Assembly: GCF_013201725.1 (NCBI RefSeq)
Contig: NZ_CP053835.1
Location: forward strand, 1,178,001-1,242,000
DNA from: Arcobacter defluvii
GTDB taxonomy: Bacteria; Campylobacterota; Campylobacteria; Campylobacterales; Arcobacteraceae
Direction of reading: 5' to 3'
DNA: 64,000 nt
A model generated the notes under the pieces. It searched no databases. It was not told where the DNA came from and saw only the letters and a list, made by a program, of their open reading frames with translations. Shown piece by piece: positions 35,919 through 44,578 of the stretch (its first letter is position 1; every line of letters begins with the position of its first letter). The position numbers and the translations under genes were made by a program.

Positions 35919-37382
35919 ATGATAACGTGGATGCAAAGACACAAGAAGTGGCTAGTAATTACTATTTGGATAAGTACAATTGCATTCGTTGGAGCTGGAT
36001 TTGTTGGTTGGGGTTCTTACGAGTATGGAAAACAAGGCGGAGTAGTAGCAGTTGTTGGTGATAGAGAAATTTCTGTTGAAGAGTATCAACAAGAGTATTC
36101 AAATCTTTATGATCAATATTCAAGAATGTTCGGAACAATGTTTAACAAAGAATTAGCTGAACAACTAAAATTAAAAGATGTAGCTTTAAGACAAGCTTTA
36201 CAAAAAAATCTAATTATGTCTTATGGAGATTCTTTAGGTTTAGATGTTACAAATGAAGAAATTGCTAAAGAGTTACTAAAATATCAAGCTTTCACAAAAG
36301 ATGGTAAATTTGATAAAGAGACTTATATAAGAGTTTTAGCTCAAAATAGAATGACACCAAAAGATTTTGAAGAATCTTTAAAAAGAGGTCTATTATTACA
36401 AAAAGTTCAAAAATTATTTGAAATAAATCCTACTTCAAATGAAATTGAAAATATTAGTAAATTACTTTTTTTAGAAGATGACATTAGTTTTAAAATTTTG
36501 TCAATAAATGATATCTCAGTTGATTTAAAAGATGATGAACTAAAAAAATACTGGGAAGAAAATAAAAATTCTTATATGTCAGAAGTTTCATATGATTTAC
36601 AAATAAAAGAGATACCTTTAGCTTCTGCTAATCCAACAGAAGATGAAATTAAAACTCATTATGAAAAATTTAAAATTGATTATAAACATGAAGATGGAAA
36701 AATTAAGTCTTTAGAAGAAGCAAGAGAACAAATAATTAAAGATTTAGATGAAAAATTTACAAAAACAGAAGCTTTAAAAATATATTTAAAACTTAAAAAA
36801 GATGAAGATAAATTTGATCTTACTCAAAATTTTGTACAAACTCAACTTCCTTATTCATCAGAAAATAATTTAAAAATTGAAGAATCAAAAGATTTAGAAA
36901 TTGTAAAACCATTTTTTGAAAATAATAAATATTATATTGTAAAAGTAGTTAAGAAAAATCCTTCAATTACCTTGACTTTCGAACAAGCTTTAGTTCAAGT
37001 AAAAACTGATTTTGAAAAAGTATTAAAATCAAAAAAATTAGAAGAAATTGCAAATTCAACACTAAAAGATTTTAAAGGTGAAGAGATTTCAGGTATTACA
37101 AGAGAATCAATTACAAAAATTCCTGGTTTAGAACAACAAGAAGCAGCTAAATTTTTAAATCAATTATTTTCTGCAACTACAAAAGAAGGAATTGTAAAAT
37201 TAGATAATAAAATAGTTCTTTTTAGAATTAATAATTCAAAAATGGCTGATTATAATAAAACAAAAGATGACGTTGTAAAAGGAACAATAATCCAACTTCA
37301 AGAAGAGGAATTAATGTTAAACCTAATGAAAAAATTAGAAAATACTTTTACTATTCAATCTTCAATCCAAGAAAAGGAGTAA
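35919..37382 (+). CDS. ppiD: PpiD/SurA-type periplasmic chaperone, membrane anchored
   Basis: 487 residues. Single N-terminal membrane helix (about 10-30: WLVITIWISTIAFVGAGFVGW), then a SurA-like N-terminal chaperone domain (VVAVVGDREISVEEYQQEYSN, ALRQALQKNLIMSYGDSLGL). A classic parvulin proline-isomerase domain is not obvious in the remainder, so it may act as a chaperone only. An AGAGGA site precedes ATG 35919. ftsA follows after three bases, an order found in related genomes. Confidence 0.85.
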   Translation: MITWMQRHKKWLVITIWISTIAFVGAGFVGWGSYEYGKQGGVVAVVGDREISVEEYQQEYSNLYDQYSRMFGTMFNKELAEQLKLKDVALRQALQKNLIMSYGDSLGLDVTNEEIAKELLKYQAFTKDGKFDKETYIRVLAQNRMTPKDFEESLKRGLLLQKVQKLFEINPTSNEIENISKLLFLEDDISFKILSINDISVDLKDDELKKYWEENKNSYMSEVSYDLQIKEIPLASANPTEDEIKTHYEKFKIDYKHEDGKIKSLEEAREQIIKDLDEKFTKTEALKIYLKLKKDEDKFDLTQNFVQTQLPYSSENNLKIEESKDLEIVKPFFENNKYYIVKVVKKNPSITLTFEQALVQVKTDFEKVLKSKKLEEIANSTLKDFKGEEISGITRESITKIPGLEQQEAAKFLNQLFSATTKEGIVKLDNKIVLFRINNSKMADYNKTKDDVVKGTIIQLQEEELMLNLMKKLENTFTIQSSIQEKE

Positions 37383-37385
37383 TAA

Positions 37386-38774
37386 TTGAATAATACTTTT
37401 TTAGCAATTGACATAGGTTCATCAACAATAACCGCAGTTATTGCAAAACATGATTTAGAAAATAATATAAATATATTAGGTACAGGAATTCAAAAAAGTA
37501 ATGGTATTAATAAAGGTTTAATTATTAATATTGAAGAAGCTTCAAAAGCTATAAAAGATGCGGTTTCTATTGCAAAAAGAACTACAACAGAATTAGTTGA
37601 TACAACAGTTGTATCTATTTCTGGAAGTTATTCAAAAAGTATTAGAAGTAGTGGTTCAGTTAATGTTCCAAATGGACTTATAACAGAAACTGAAATAAAT
37701 CAAGTTATGCAAATGGCATTATACAATGCTACAATTGTTCCAGAATATGAAGTTGTTCATGTTGTTCCAATATTTTTTAAAGTTGATGATTCTGTTGAAG
37801 TTGATAATCCTTTAAATATGAACGGAAGTAGACTTGAAGTTTCTGTTTATATTGTAACAGCTAAAAGAACAGCTTTAACTAATATAAAATCAGCATTGAA
37901 AATTTCTGGAATAGAAGTAGTTAAATTTGTTTTAGATTCATATGCAGCAGCACTTGCAGTTTTAGATGATCAACAAAAAAAGTTTGGTGCAATAGTTATA
38001 AATCTAGGTTCAACAACAACAGAATTTGTCTATTTTAAAGGTAATTCTATAATTTTTAATGGATTTATTCCTGTTGGTTCAAATCATATTACAAATGATT
38101 TATCTGTTATGTTACATACTCCTCCAACAGCTGCTGAAAAGATAAAATTAGAATATGGATCACTTATTAGAAATTATTCTCCAAATAATGAATTAGGTGT
38201 TACAAAAGTAAAAATTCCTAGAATTGGTGATGAAGAGAGTATCTCAGAAGTTGCATTAGATTATATTCAAACAATTATTCATGCTCGTGTTGAAGAAGAT
38301 TTGGTTTTAGTAAAAAATAAACTTAAAAAAAGTGGTTTATTAGATAATACAGGTTCTGGAATTGTAATAACAGGAGGAATGAGTTATCTTGATGGAATCA
38401 AAAAATTAACTGAAAAGATTTTTGAAGGTATACCAATAAGTGTTTCAAATCCTAAAAATATTAAAAATGGATTTATGAGTTTTGATGAAGCTAATATGGC
38501 TACAATTGTTGGATTGTTATTTTATGCTTTAGGAACAAATAGAAGTTATCAATTAGATTCAAGTAAAAAACTAATTAAACCTTTGAGAAAAGATAGAGTT
38601 GTTGAGCCTAAAATTTCTGTTTCAAATGCAATTCCTTCTGAAAAACCTACAATGGAAACAAATAATAAAGAACATATTCAAATTAAAGACAATGGAGCGA
38701 TTTTAACACCTCTAATAAAAGATAAGAAAAAAGGTGTTTCTAAGTTCTGGAGTAAAGTATCGGAGTGGTTTTAA
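37386..38774 (+). CDS. ftsA: Cell division protein FtsA
   Basis: Actin-like ATPase that tethers FtsZ to the membrane. The phosphate-1 motif FLAIDIGSSTITAVIA is at residues 4-19; SHS2 and SHS2-like 1C domain segments follow; the phosphate-2 motif VINLGSTTTEFVYF is near 202 and the adenosine motif GIVITGGMSYLDG near 325. The C-terminal amphipathic anchor is VSKFWSKVSEWF. Start is TTG 37386 with AAGGAG upstream. It overlaps ftsZ by one base. Confidence 0.96.
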   Translation: MNNTFLAIDIGSSTITAVIAKHDLENNINILGTGIQKSNGINKGLIINIEEASKAIKDAVSIAKRTTTELVDTTVVSISGSYSKSIRSSGSVNVPNGLITETEINQVMQMALYNATIVPEYEVVHVVPIFFKVDDSVEVDNPLNMNGSRLEVSVYIVTAKRTALTNIKSALKISGIEVVKFVLDSYAAALAVLDDQQKKFGAIVINLGSTTTEFVYFKGNSIIFNGFIPVGSNHITNDLSVMLHTPPTAAEKIKLEYGSLIRNYSPNNELGVTKVKIPRIGDEESISEVALDYIQTIIHARVEEDLVLVKNKLKKSGLLDNTGSGIVITGGMSYLDGIKKLTEKIFEGIPISVSNPKNIKNGFMSFDEANMATIVGLLFYALGTNRSYQLDSSKKLIKPLRKDRVVEPKISVSNAIPSEKPTMETNNKEHIQIKDNGAILTPLIKDKKKGVSKFWSKVSEWF

Positions 38775-39910
38775 TGGAAAATTTATTTAGAGTTGATGAT
38801 ATAAAAGTAGATATGCCAAGTAAAGTTTTATCTGATAATGTAGCAAAAATTGCTGTTATTGGAGTTGGTGGTGGTGGTTGTAATATGATTAACCACATGA
38901 TAAATGAAGGTTCTCATAAAATTGATTTAATTGCAGCAAATACTGATTTACAAGTGCTTCATATTTCAAAAGCTCCAAAAAAAATCCAACTAGGACTAAA
39001 ACTTACTAAGGGTTTAGGTGCTGGTATGAAACCAGAAGTTGGACGAGATTCAGCAGTTGAAAGTTATGAAGAGATAAAAGGTTCTTTAAAAGGTGCTGAT
39101 ATTGTATTTATTGCTGCTGGACTTGGTGGAGGTACTGGAACAGGAGCTGCTGCAATTATTGCAAAAGCTGCTAAAGAAATAGGTGCATTAACTGTTTCTG
39201 TTGTAACAAAACCATTTACTTGGGAAGGTAAAAAAAGAGCAGGATTAGCAAATCTTGGACTTGAAGAACTAAAAAAAGTAAGTGATTCAATCATTATTGT
39301 TCCAAATGATAGATTATTAGAAATTATTGATGAAAATGTAGGTATGAAAGATGCTTTTAAAATAATTGATAATATTTTATATCAAGCTGTAAATGGTATG
39401 TCTGAAGTGATTTTAAATCCTGGAAATTCAGATATTAATACAGACTTTGCAGATGTTAAAACTATTATGCAACACAAAGGTATGGCTTTAATGGGAATAG
39501 GGCGAGCAAAAGGTGAAAATGCTGCTCAAAGAGCTTTAGAAGATGCTATTGATTCTCCATTACTTGATAAAGTTTCATTAAATGGTGCAAAAGGAATTTT
39601 AATTCATTTTAATATTCATCCACAAGTTTCATTATTTGCAATAAATGATGTTATGGGAACTATAAATGAAAGAATGGATTCAAATGCAGAGATTATTTTT
39701 GGTACAACTTCTGATAGTACTTTAGAAAAAGATGAAGTAAAAATCACTATTGTTGCAACAGGTTTTGAATCAAGAAATGAAGAAGTTGAAGAAACAGCAG
39801 AGGGAATAGAAGAAAATAGTAATCAAAGTGCAGTTATTGCTGATAGTGAAAATTATTTAGATATTCCACCTTTAATGAGAGATTATATTGTTCAATATCA
39901 ATTAAATTAA
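38774..39910 (+). CDS. ftsZ: Cell division protein FtsZ
   Basis: Tubulin-like GTPase that builds the division ring. The signature GLGGGTGTGAAA is near residue 105, with IGVGGGGCNMINHM at the N-terminus and the T7 loop region NTDFADVKTIM near 213. I use ATG 38774, eight bases after GGAG, rather than the GTG at 38765; this gives 378 residues. The C-terminal tail (IPPLMRDYIV) is the likely FtsA-binding peptide. The gene is followed by a strong terminator. Confidence 0.97.
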   Translation: MENLFRVDDIKVDMPSKVLSDNVAKIAVIGVGGGGCNMINHMINEGSHKIDLIAANTDLQVLHISKAPKKIQLGLKLTKGLGAGMKPEVGRDSAVESYEEIKGSLKGADIVFIAAGLGGGTGTGAAAIIAKAAKEIGALTVSVVTKPFTWEGKKRAGLANLGLEELKKVSDSIIIVPNDRLLEIIDENVGMKDAFKIIDNILYQAVNGMSEVILNPGNSDINTDFADVKTIMQHKGMALMGIGRAKGENAAQRALEDAIDSPLLDKVSLNGAKGILIHFNIHPQVSLFAINDVMGTINERMDSNAEIIFGTTSDSTLEKDEVKITIVATGFESRNEEVEETAEGIEENSNQSAVIADSENYLDIPPLMRDYIVQYQLN

Positions 39911-39920
39911 TATTATATTA

Positions 39921-39960
39921 AAAAAAGGGGTTTAAATTTTAAAGTTTAAACTCCTTTTTT
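39921..39960. terminator. Strong terminator after ftsZ
   Basis: A 16-bp stem formed by 39921-39936 (AAAAAAGGGGTTTAAA) and 39945-39960, with one G-T pair and an eight-base loop, continues into T residues. It also lies just downstream of the opposite YeeE-type gene and could serve both. Confidence 0.85.
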
Positions 39961-39967
39961 TTCTTTT

Positions 39968-41062
39968 TTAAATCTGAAAATCAACAGGTTTATTTTTATT
40001 TTCATCATCCCATTCAAAGATAAAACACATAGGAAGCTTATTATATTTATTTAGAATTTTTGCAGTTATTAATGCAGAAATAAATATTGAAATAATTGCA
40101 ATAGCAGACGCAAAAGCTAATGTTGAAAGACCAGACAATCCTTGTCCTACTGTACATCCAATAGCCATAATTCCACCTGTCCCCATCAATGCTCCACCAA
40201 TCATATTATATTTTACTTTATTGATATTTTTATTTGCAGTACATCCAAAACTATATTTTTTATTAAAAAATGACATAGTAAAAGTTCCTACTAAAACACC
40301 AATAACCATACAAATGCTAAATATTACTTCATTTACTTGATAATATGTAAACAATTCTAAAGTTTTTGCTGTTGGATAGACAAAACTTATTCCTGTTAGT
40401 TCTATACTTCTTTCCATACTTTCTTGACCGATATAACCACTTACAAACCAAGCAGCACTTACAAGTAATCCTATTAAAATTCCATCTATTAAAGTAAATA
40501 CTCTTTTTATTCTTTTATTTACTGTATAAAAAAGAATAACAAATAAAATAGCTAAAACTATATATATGTTCATTTGAGTATTCGTAATATACGAAGAAAT
40601 ATTTATTAAAAATTCATTATTAATAAATGGATTAAATATATCAAATAAAAGTCCTTTAGTTGTTGCATATGCAAAAATAGCTATAAAAATTAGAGTAATT
40701 AATGCATTTGTATCACCTTGTGCATATTTAATTAAACTTCTACTACTACAACCATCAGCAATCATCATTCCACTACCAAATAACAGTCCACCTAAAATTA
40801 TTGCAAAATAGTTTATATTACTTTTAAAATAATTTGTTTGTGTTAAATCTAATTCAAAATACTTAGAGATAATTGTTGTTGAAATAATTGCAACAATCAT
40901 TGCCATAATAACAGAAGCACCTCTTTTTGTAGATTTTATTAAAATATAATCTTTTATTGAACCACTAAAACAAAATTGATTTTTTTGGGCAATTATTCCA
41001 AAAAAGATTCCTATTATTAATCCTAAAATATTAACTATTTGATAAGTTTCTAATTCAAACAT
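39968..41062 (-). CDS. YeeE/YedE-family transporter (thiosulfate uptake type)
   Basis: Polytopic membrane protein of 364 residues with about nine hydrophobic segments. The cysteine motifs of the YeeE family are present: MIADGCSSRSL near residue 105, FGCTANKN near 265 and MAIGCTVGQGLSG near 298; in YeeE these line the thiosulfate path. ATG 41062 has GAGG six bases upstream and is better than the frame's first codon at 41080. It overlaps the small gene before it. A sulfur-carrier YeeD (TusA-like) gene is not beside it. Confidence 0.85.
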   Translation of the reverse strand: MFELETYQIVNILGLIIGIFFGIIAQKNQFCFSGSIKDYILIKSTKRGASVIMAMIVAIISTTIISKYFELDLTQTNYFKSNINYFAIILGGLLFGSGMMIADGCSSRSLIKYAQGDTNALITLIFIAIFAYATTKGLLFDIFNPFINNEFLINISSYITNTQMNIYIVLAILFVILFYTVNKRIKRVFTLIDGILIGLLVSAAWFVSGYIGQESMERSIELTGISFVYPTAKTLELFTYYQVNEVIFSICMVIGVLVGTFTMSFFNKKYSFGCTANKNINKVKYNMIGGALMGTGGIMAIGCTVGQGLSGLSTLAFASAIAIISIFISALITAKILNKYNKLPMCFIFEWDDENKNKPVDFQI

Positions 41063-41063
41063 T

Positions 41064-41330
41064 TTATACCTCGTCCTCATCTTCTGCTTTCATATCCTCT
41101 AAATCTTTAAGGATATTTATAGCTTCTTCTTCTGTTAAAAGTTTTTTTTCAATATGAAGTAAAACTTCATCATAAAATTTTTTTACATCCAATATATAAT
41201 CTAATTCAATTTTTAAATCTTTATCATCTTTATCTTTTGAAATTAATTTCTCTAATGCTTTTAGTTCAGTATCTACTTCTATTAAAACATCACTTTTTAA
41301 AATTTTTTCTAATTCATTAATTTTATTCAT
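41064..41330 (-). CDS. Small acidic helical protein, unknown function
   Basis: 88 residues, almost entirely helical by composition, with heptad-like leucines and a Glu/Asp tail (DMKAEDEDEV). No family recognised. It sits 12 bases after hemF and its end nearly abuts the start of the YeeE-type gene, whose GAGG ribosome site lies inside this frame, so it is part of the NDT-hemF-YeeE operon. Confidence 0.6.
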   Translation of the reverse strand: MNKINELEKILKSDVLIEVDTELKALEKLISKDKDDKDLKIELDYILDVKKFYDEVLLHIEKKLLTEEEAINILKDLEDMKAEDEDEV

Positions 41331-41342
41331 TTTCTATTCCTT

Positions 41343-42377
41343 TTATTTAGTATGATTATTAACTGTTGTTGGTATAGTATTTCCACTTGCCTGATATATC
41401 AATGAATCAGGGTATTTTTGGTAATGATTTCTTACAACTTGTGCTAATTCTTTTTTTGTATTTTCATCTATTAAGCCATTGTCATTTATAGTTTTAGTAA
41501 TTTCTAATAAAAGTTTATCTTGTGGATTTGGAACTTTTTCTATCCAAGATTCTAAAAGTTTTTTATTTACAAATTTTGGAAGTGAGCCCATAATTCCAAT
41601 ATCATTTTCATTATGTACTAAAAGTCCAGAAGTTGTTCCTCTATCTAAAGTTAAAACTTGAAATAGATATAACGTGTGATAATCAAGTTGTTTTTTAATA
41701 TCTTGAACACTAAATGTTTGTCTATTTAAAAAAGCATTTTTTAAAATCAAAATATATCTATCTATAATAATTTCACCAAAATTTAAAGCAAATGCAAAAT
41801 CTTTTTCTTTATCTTGAGTTTTATAATTTTCTAAATAAAAATGAGAAATTCCTCTGTGTCTATTTAATGCTGGAATAAAAAAGTATTTTTCACCTTGTTT
41901 TACTCCTTCTTCAAAAGTCTCTTTAGAAGCCTCTTTTATAGCTTTTTCAAAAACTTTTTTATCTTCAATATTTTCAATACTTGGATTTAAATCAGCCATA
42001 ATTCGCCAATAAGAGTTCCCATCTTTTAAAATAGTTAAACTAATATGAATATGAATAGATGGTAAGTTTGGATTTTTTGGATGAATTATGGTTGAAATAG
42101 CTGTTGCACTATCTAAACTTTTTGTTGAATCATCTTCATAATGAACTTGCGATACATTTACACTAGCTCTATTAAAAAATATTTCATCTCTTGCTTCAAA
42201 TCTACTTCCACCACCAAAAGTTCCACCATTTCTTAGCCAAATAACTTCTTCAAATTTTTTATCTTCTCCAAATTTTTCACTTAAATCATTTAGTTTTTCT
42301 ACAAATCTTGTTTGTAAACTTCTAACTAATTCATAAGCTTTTTTAGCATCTTGTGATTTAGCAAATATCAAACTCAT
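41343..42377 (-). CDS. hemF: Oxygen-dependent coproporphyrinogen III oxidase
   Basis: Aerobic haem synthesis: converts coproporphyrinogen III to protoporphyrinogen IX. 344 residues with the HemF landmarks LRNGGTFGGGSRFE near residue 50, STIIHPKNPNLPSIHIHIS near 95 and RHRGISHFYLE near 175. An oxygen-dependent enzyme suits a microaerobic to aerobic Arcobacter-type organism. It overlaps the upstream nucleoside transferase gene by 4 bp. Confidence 0.9.
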   Translation of the reverse strand: MSLIFAKSQDAKKAYELVRSLQTRFVEKLNDLSEKFGEDKKFEEVIWLRNGGTFGGGSRFEARDEIFFNRASVNVSQVHYEDDSTKSLDSATAISTIIHPKNPNLPSIHIHISLTILKDGNSYWRIMADLNPSIENIEDKKVFEKAIKEASKETFEEGVKQGEKYFFIPALNRHRGISHFYLENYKTQDKEKDFAFALNFGEIIIDRYILILKNAFLNRQTFSVQDIKKQLDYHTLYLFQVLTLDRGTTSGLLVHNENDIGIMGSLPKFVNKKLLESWIEKVPNPQDKLLLEITKTINDNGLIDENTKKELAQVVRNHYQKYPDSLIYQASGNTIPTTVNNHTK

Positions 42378-42871
42378 TTACAAATCTCCTTTAAACAATC
42401 TTCAAAATCTCCAAATATCATCTTTTGTATACTACAAGCAATCATTAAATTTATAGAATAATCAAAATCCTCAATAACTCTATTTTCTAAATCATAAGTT
42501 ACATTATCTATAACTTTTTTTTCATCTTTTGAAAAACTATCTATATAATTTTGCTCTTTTTTCATATAACCATATACTTTTTTCCCTAATGCAGTTGCAT
42601 AACCACATTCCCAAACTGTTCCACTATCTACTTCTTTTCCTCTAAATGAGTTTAAATTTGCAATAACAATATCACATTGATTTATCAAGTTTACATTAGC
42701 TTTAAAAATATCTTGTGCAATTTTTCTTTTTTCTTGATTGAAATCTACGATATTATCAAGTGGATATAAACCTTCAAAACCATAGTTTTTACTAAGTTGT
42801 ACATACTTTTTACCAATCTCTATGGAATTACTTTCAAAAACATCAAATCCTGCTATATATATCTTTTTCAT
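42374..42871 (-). CDS. Nucleoside 2-deoxyribosyltransferase family protein
   Basis: 165 residues. YIAGFDVFE at the start and the SGTVWECGYATALGKKVYGY segment near residue 83 (with the catalytic glutamate in WE) are typical of the family that moves deoxyribose or hydrolyses nucleoside 5'-monophosphates. It starts a minus-strand operon with hemF. No ribosome site precedes ATG 42871; a TATAAT ends six bases upstream, so the mRNA may be leaderless. Confidence 0.82.
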   Translation of the reverse strand: MKKIYIAGFDVFESNSIEIGKKYVQLSKNYGFEGLYPLDNIVDFNQEKRKIAQDIFKANVNLINQCDIVIANLNSFRGKEVDSGTVWECGYATALGKKVYGYMKKEQNYIDSFSKDEKKVIDNVTYDLENRVIEDFDYSINLMIACSIQKMIFGDFEDCLKEICK

Positions 42872-42877
42872 GGGCTA

Positions 42878-42883
42878 ATTATA
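42878..42883 (-). promoter_or_regulatory. -10 element placed for a leaderless mRNA
   Basis: On the minus strand TATAAT is followed by six bases (TAGCCC) and then ATG 42871. There is no purine-rich ribosome site. The usual start of transcription would fall on the start codon. Confidence 0.55.
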
Positions 42884-42945
42884 TATAAATTTACTTATGA
42901 ATAAGAAAGAAAATCTTACAATGATAAAAAAGCAAAGGAGCGAAT

Positions 42946-43395
42946 ATGAAAAATATTTTGAATTACATCAAAATTAATGAACTTATTTCAACTTCTGGTC
43001 AGCCAAAAATTGAAGAGTTTGATTTGATAAAAGATGAAGGTTTTGAAGTAGTTATTAATCTAGCTTTATGTGATGCTTCTAATGCTATTGAAAATGAAGA
43101 TAAAGTAGTGACAAATCTTGGAATGAGTTATTTTCATATTCCTGTAGATTTTGAAAATCCAAAGCCAAGTGATTTAAAACTTTTTTTAAATACTATGCAA
43201 GCCCTTGGAGCAAATAAAGTTTGGGTGCATTGTGCTAAAAATTATAGAGTTAGTGCATTTATGTATGTTTATCATAAATATATTTTAAAAACTCCATTTG
43301 AAGAGATTGATTTGTCAATATTTAATATTTGGAATCCAGATAAAACTTGGCAAGAACTTATGAAAATAAGTTTGGATGATTTGTACAAGGCATAA
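42946..43395 (+). CDS. Protein tyrosine phosphatase-like protein
   Basis: 149 residues of the small phosphatase family related to COG3453: the N-terminal YIKINELISTSGQPKIEEF and the loop WVHCAKNYRVSAFMY. The active loop has Cys and Arg separated by four residues (CAKNYR), not five as in classical CX5R phosphatases, which is usual in this subfamily as far as I know but leaves activity uncertain. GGAG lies upstream of ATG 42946. A near-palindrome follows the gene. Confidence 0.72.
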   Translation: MKNILNYIKINELISTSGQPKIEEFDLIKDEGFEVVINLALCDASNAIENEDKVVTNLGMSYFHIPVDFENPKPSDLKLFLNTMQALGANKVWVHCAKNYRVSAFMYVYHKYILKTPFEEIDLSIFNIWNPDKTWQELMKISLDDLYKA

Positions 43396-43414
43396 GACTA
43401 AATAACTTTCTTAT

Positions 43415-43434
43415 GATAGTTTAGCTAGACTATC
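43415..43434. promoter_or_regulatory. 20-bp near-palindrome upstream of metX
   Basis: GATAGTTTAGCTAGACTATC matches its own reverse complement at 18 of 20 positions. It has no T-tract, so it looks more like an operator than a terminator. It ends 31 bases before the metX start. Confidence 0.4.
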
Positions 43435-43465
43435 AGGCTTAAAAACTTTACAGTTGGGATTAATT

Positions 43466-44572
43466 TTGAAAATAGAGACAAAAGTAGAAAAATTTAATGA
43501 ACCTTTATATTTAGAAAGTGGAAGATTATTAGAATCTTTTGAAATCATATATGAAACATATGGTGAACTAAATGAAGATAAATCAAATGTTATTGTTATT
43601 TGTCATCCATTATCTTTAAGTCATCATGCAGCTGGGCGTTATGCAGATGAAGTAAAACCTGGTTGGTGGGATAAATTTATAGGTGATGGAAAGGCTATTG
43701 ATACAACAAAATATTTTGTAATTTGTTCAAATAATATAGGAAGTTCTTATGGTTCAACAAGTCCTATGAGTATTGACCCTTCAACAAAAAAAGAGTATAG
43801 ATTAAAATTTCCAGTTATTACAATATCAGATATTGTAAAAGCTCAAATGAAACTATATAAAAAACTAGGAATTTCTAATGCTGTTGCAGTTGTTGGTGGA
43901 AGTTTAGGTGGAATGCAGGCACTTTGTTATGCTATTGAATATCCAAATTTTGCAAAAGAAATTATTGCAATGGCAACAACTGCATATACAAGACCTTGGG
44001 CTATAGCTTTTAATAAAATTGGAATGGAAGCTTTACGACATGACCCAATTTTTAAAAATGGAAATTATACTAAAGATGATTTAAAAGCTTTAGGACTTCC
44101 TGGTCTTGCTATTGGAAGAATGGCAGGATTAATCTGTTATTTAAGTCCAACTTTATTTAATAATAAATTTGGAAGAGAATATTCTGCAACTGATGGATTA
44201 TATGAACTTTTTGGAAGATTTGAAGTAGAAAAATATTTGGAATATAACGCATATAGTTTTCCAAAGTATTTTGATCCACTTTCATATTTGTATACTTGTA
44301 AAACAATGAATATTTTTGATGCAGGAAGAAACAAAGATAAACTTGAAGATTCGTTTGATAAGATTCAATCAAATTTGCATTTGATTGCATTTAGTGATGA
44401 TATGTTATTTTTTCCAGAAGAAATGGAAGAAATACGAGATATTATGATAAAACTTGGACATGAAAAACAAGTAACATATAAATTGATACAAAGCCAATCA
44501 GGACATGATTCTTTTTTAGTTGAAGTTGAAAAATTTGAAAATTATGTGAAAGAAATTTTAAAAGATAAATAG
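43466..44572 (+). CDS. metX: Homoserine O-acetyltransferase
   Basis: First committed step of methionine synthesis. Alpha/beta-hydrolase fold: VIVICHPLSLSHHAAGRY near residue 45, the nucleophile serine in VVGGSLGGMQALCY near 145, the catalytic aspartate in AFSDDMLFFP and histidine in SQSGHDSFLVE near the C-terminus. I choose TTG 43466, six bases after GGGA, giving 368 residues that begin MKIETKVEKF; the frame is open to TTG 43454. It is the only gene of its unit. Confidence 0.92.
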   Translation: MKIETKVEKFNEPLYLESGRLLESFEIIYETYGELNEDKSNVIVICHPLSLSHHAAGRYADEVKPGWWDKFIGDGKAIDTTKYFVICSNNIGSSYGSTSPMSIDPSTKKEYRLKFPVITISDIVKAQMKLYKKLGISNAVAVVGGSLGGMQALCYAIEYPNFAKEIIAMATTAYTRPWAIAFNKIGMEALRHDPIFKNGNYTKDDLKALGLPGLAIGRMAGLICYLSPTLFNNKFGREYSATDGLYELFGRFEVEKYLEYNAYSFPKYFDPLSYLYTCKTMNIFDAGRNKDKLEDSFDKIQSNLHLIAFSDDMLFFPEEMEEIRDIMIKLGHEKQVTYKLIQSQSGHDSFLVEVEKFENYVKEILKDK

Positions 44573-44578
44573 TTTTTA

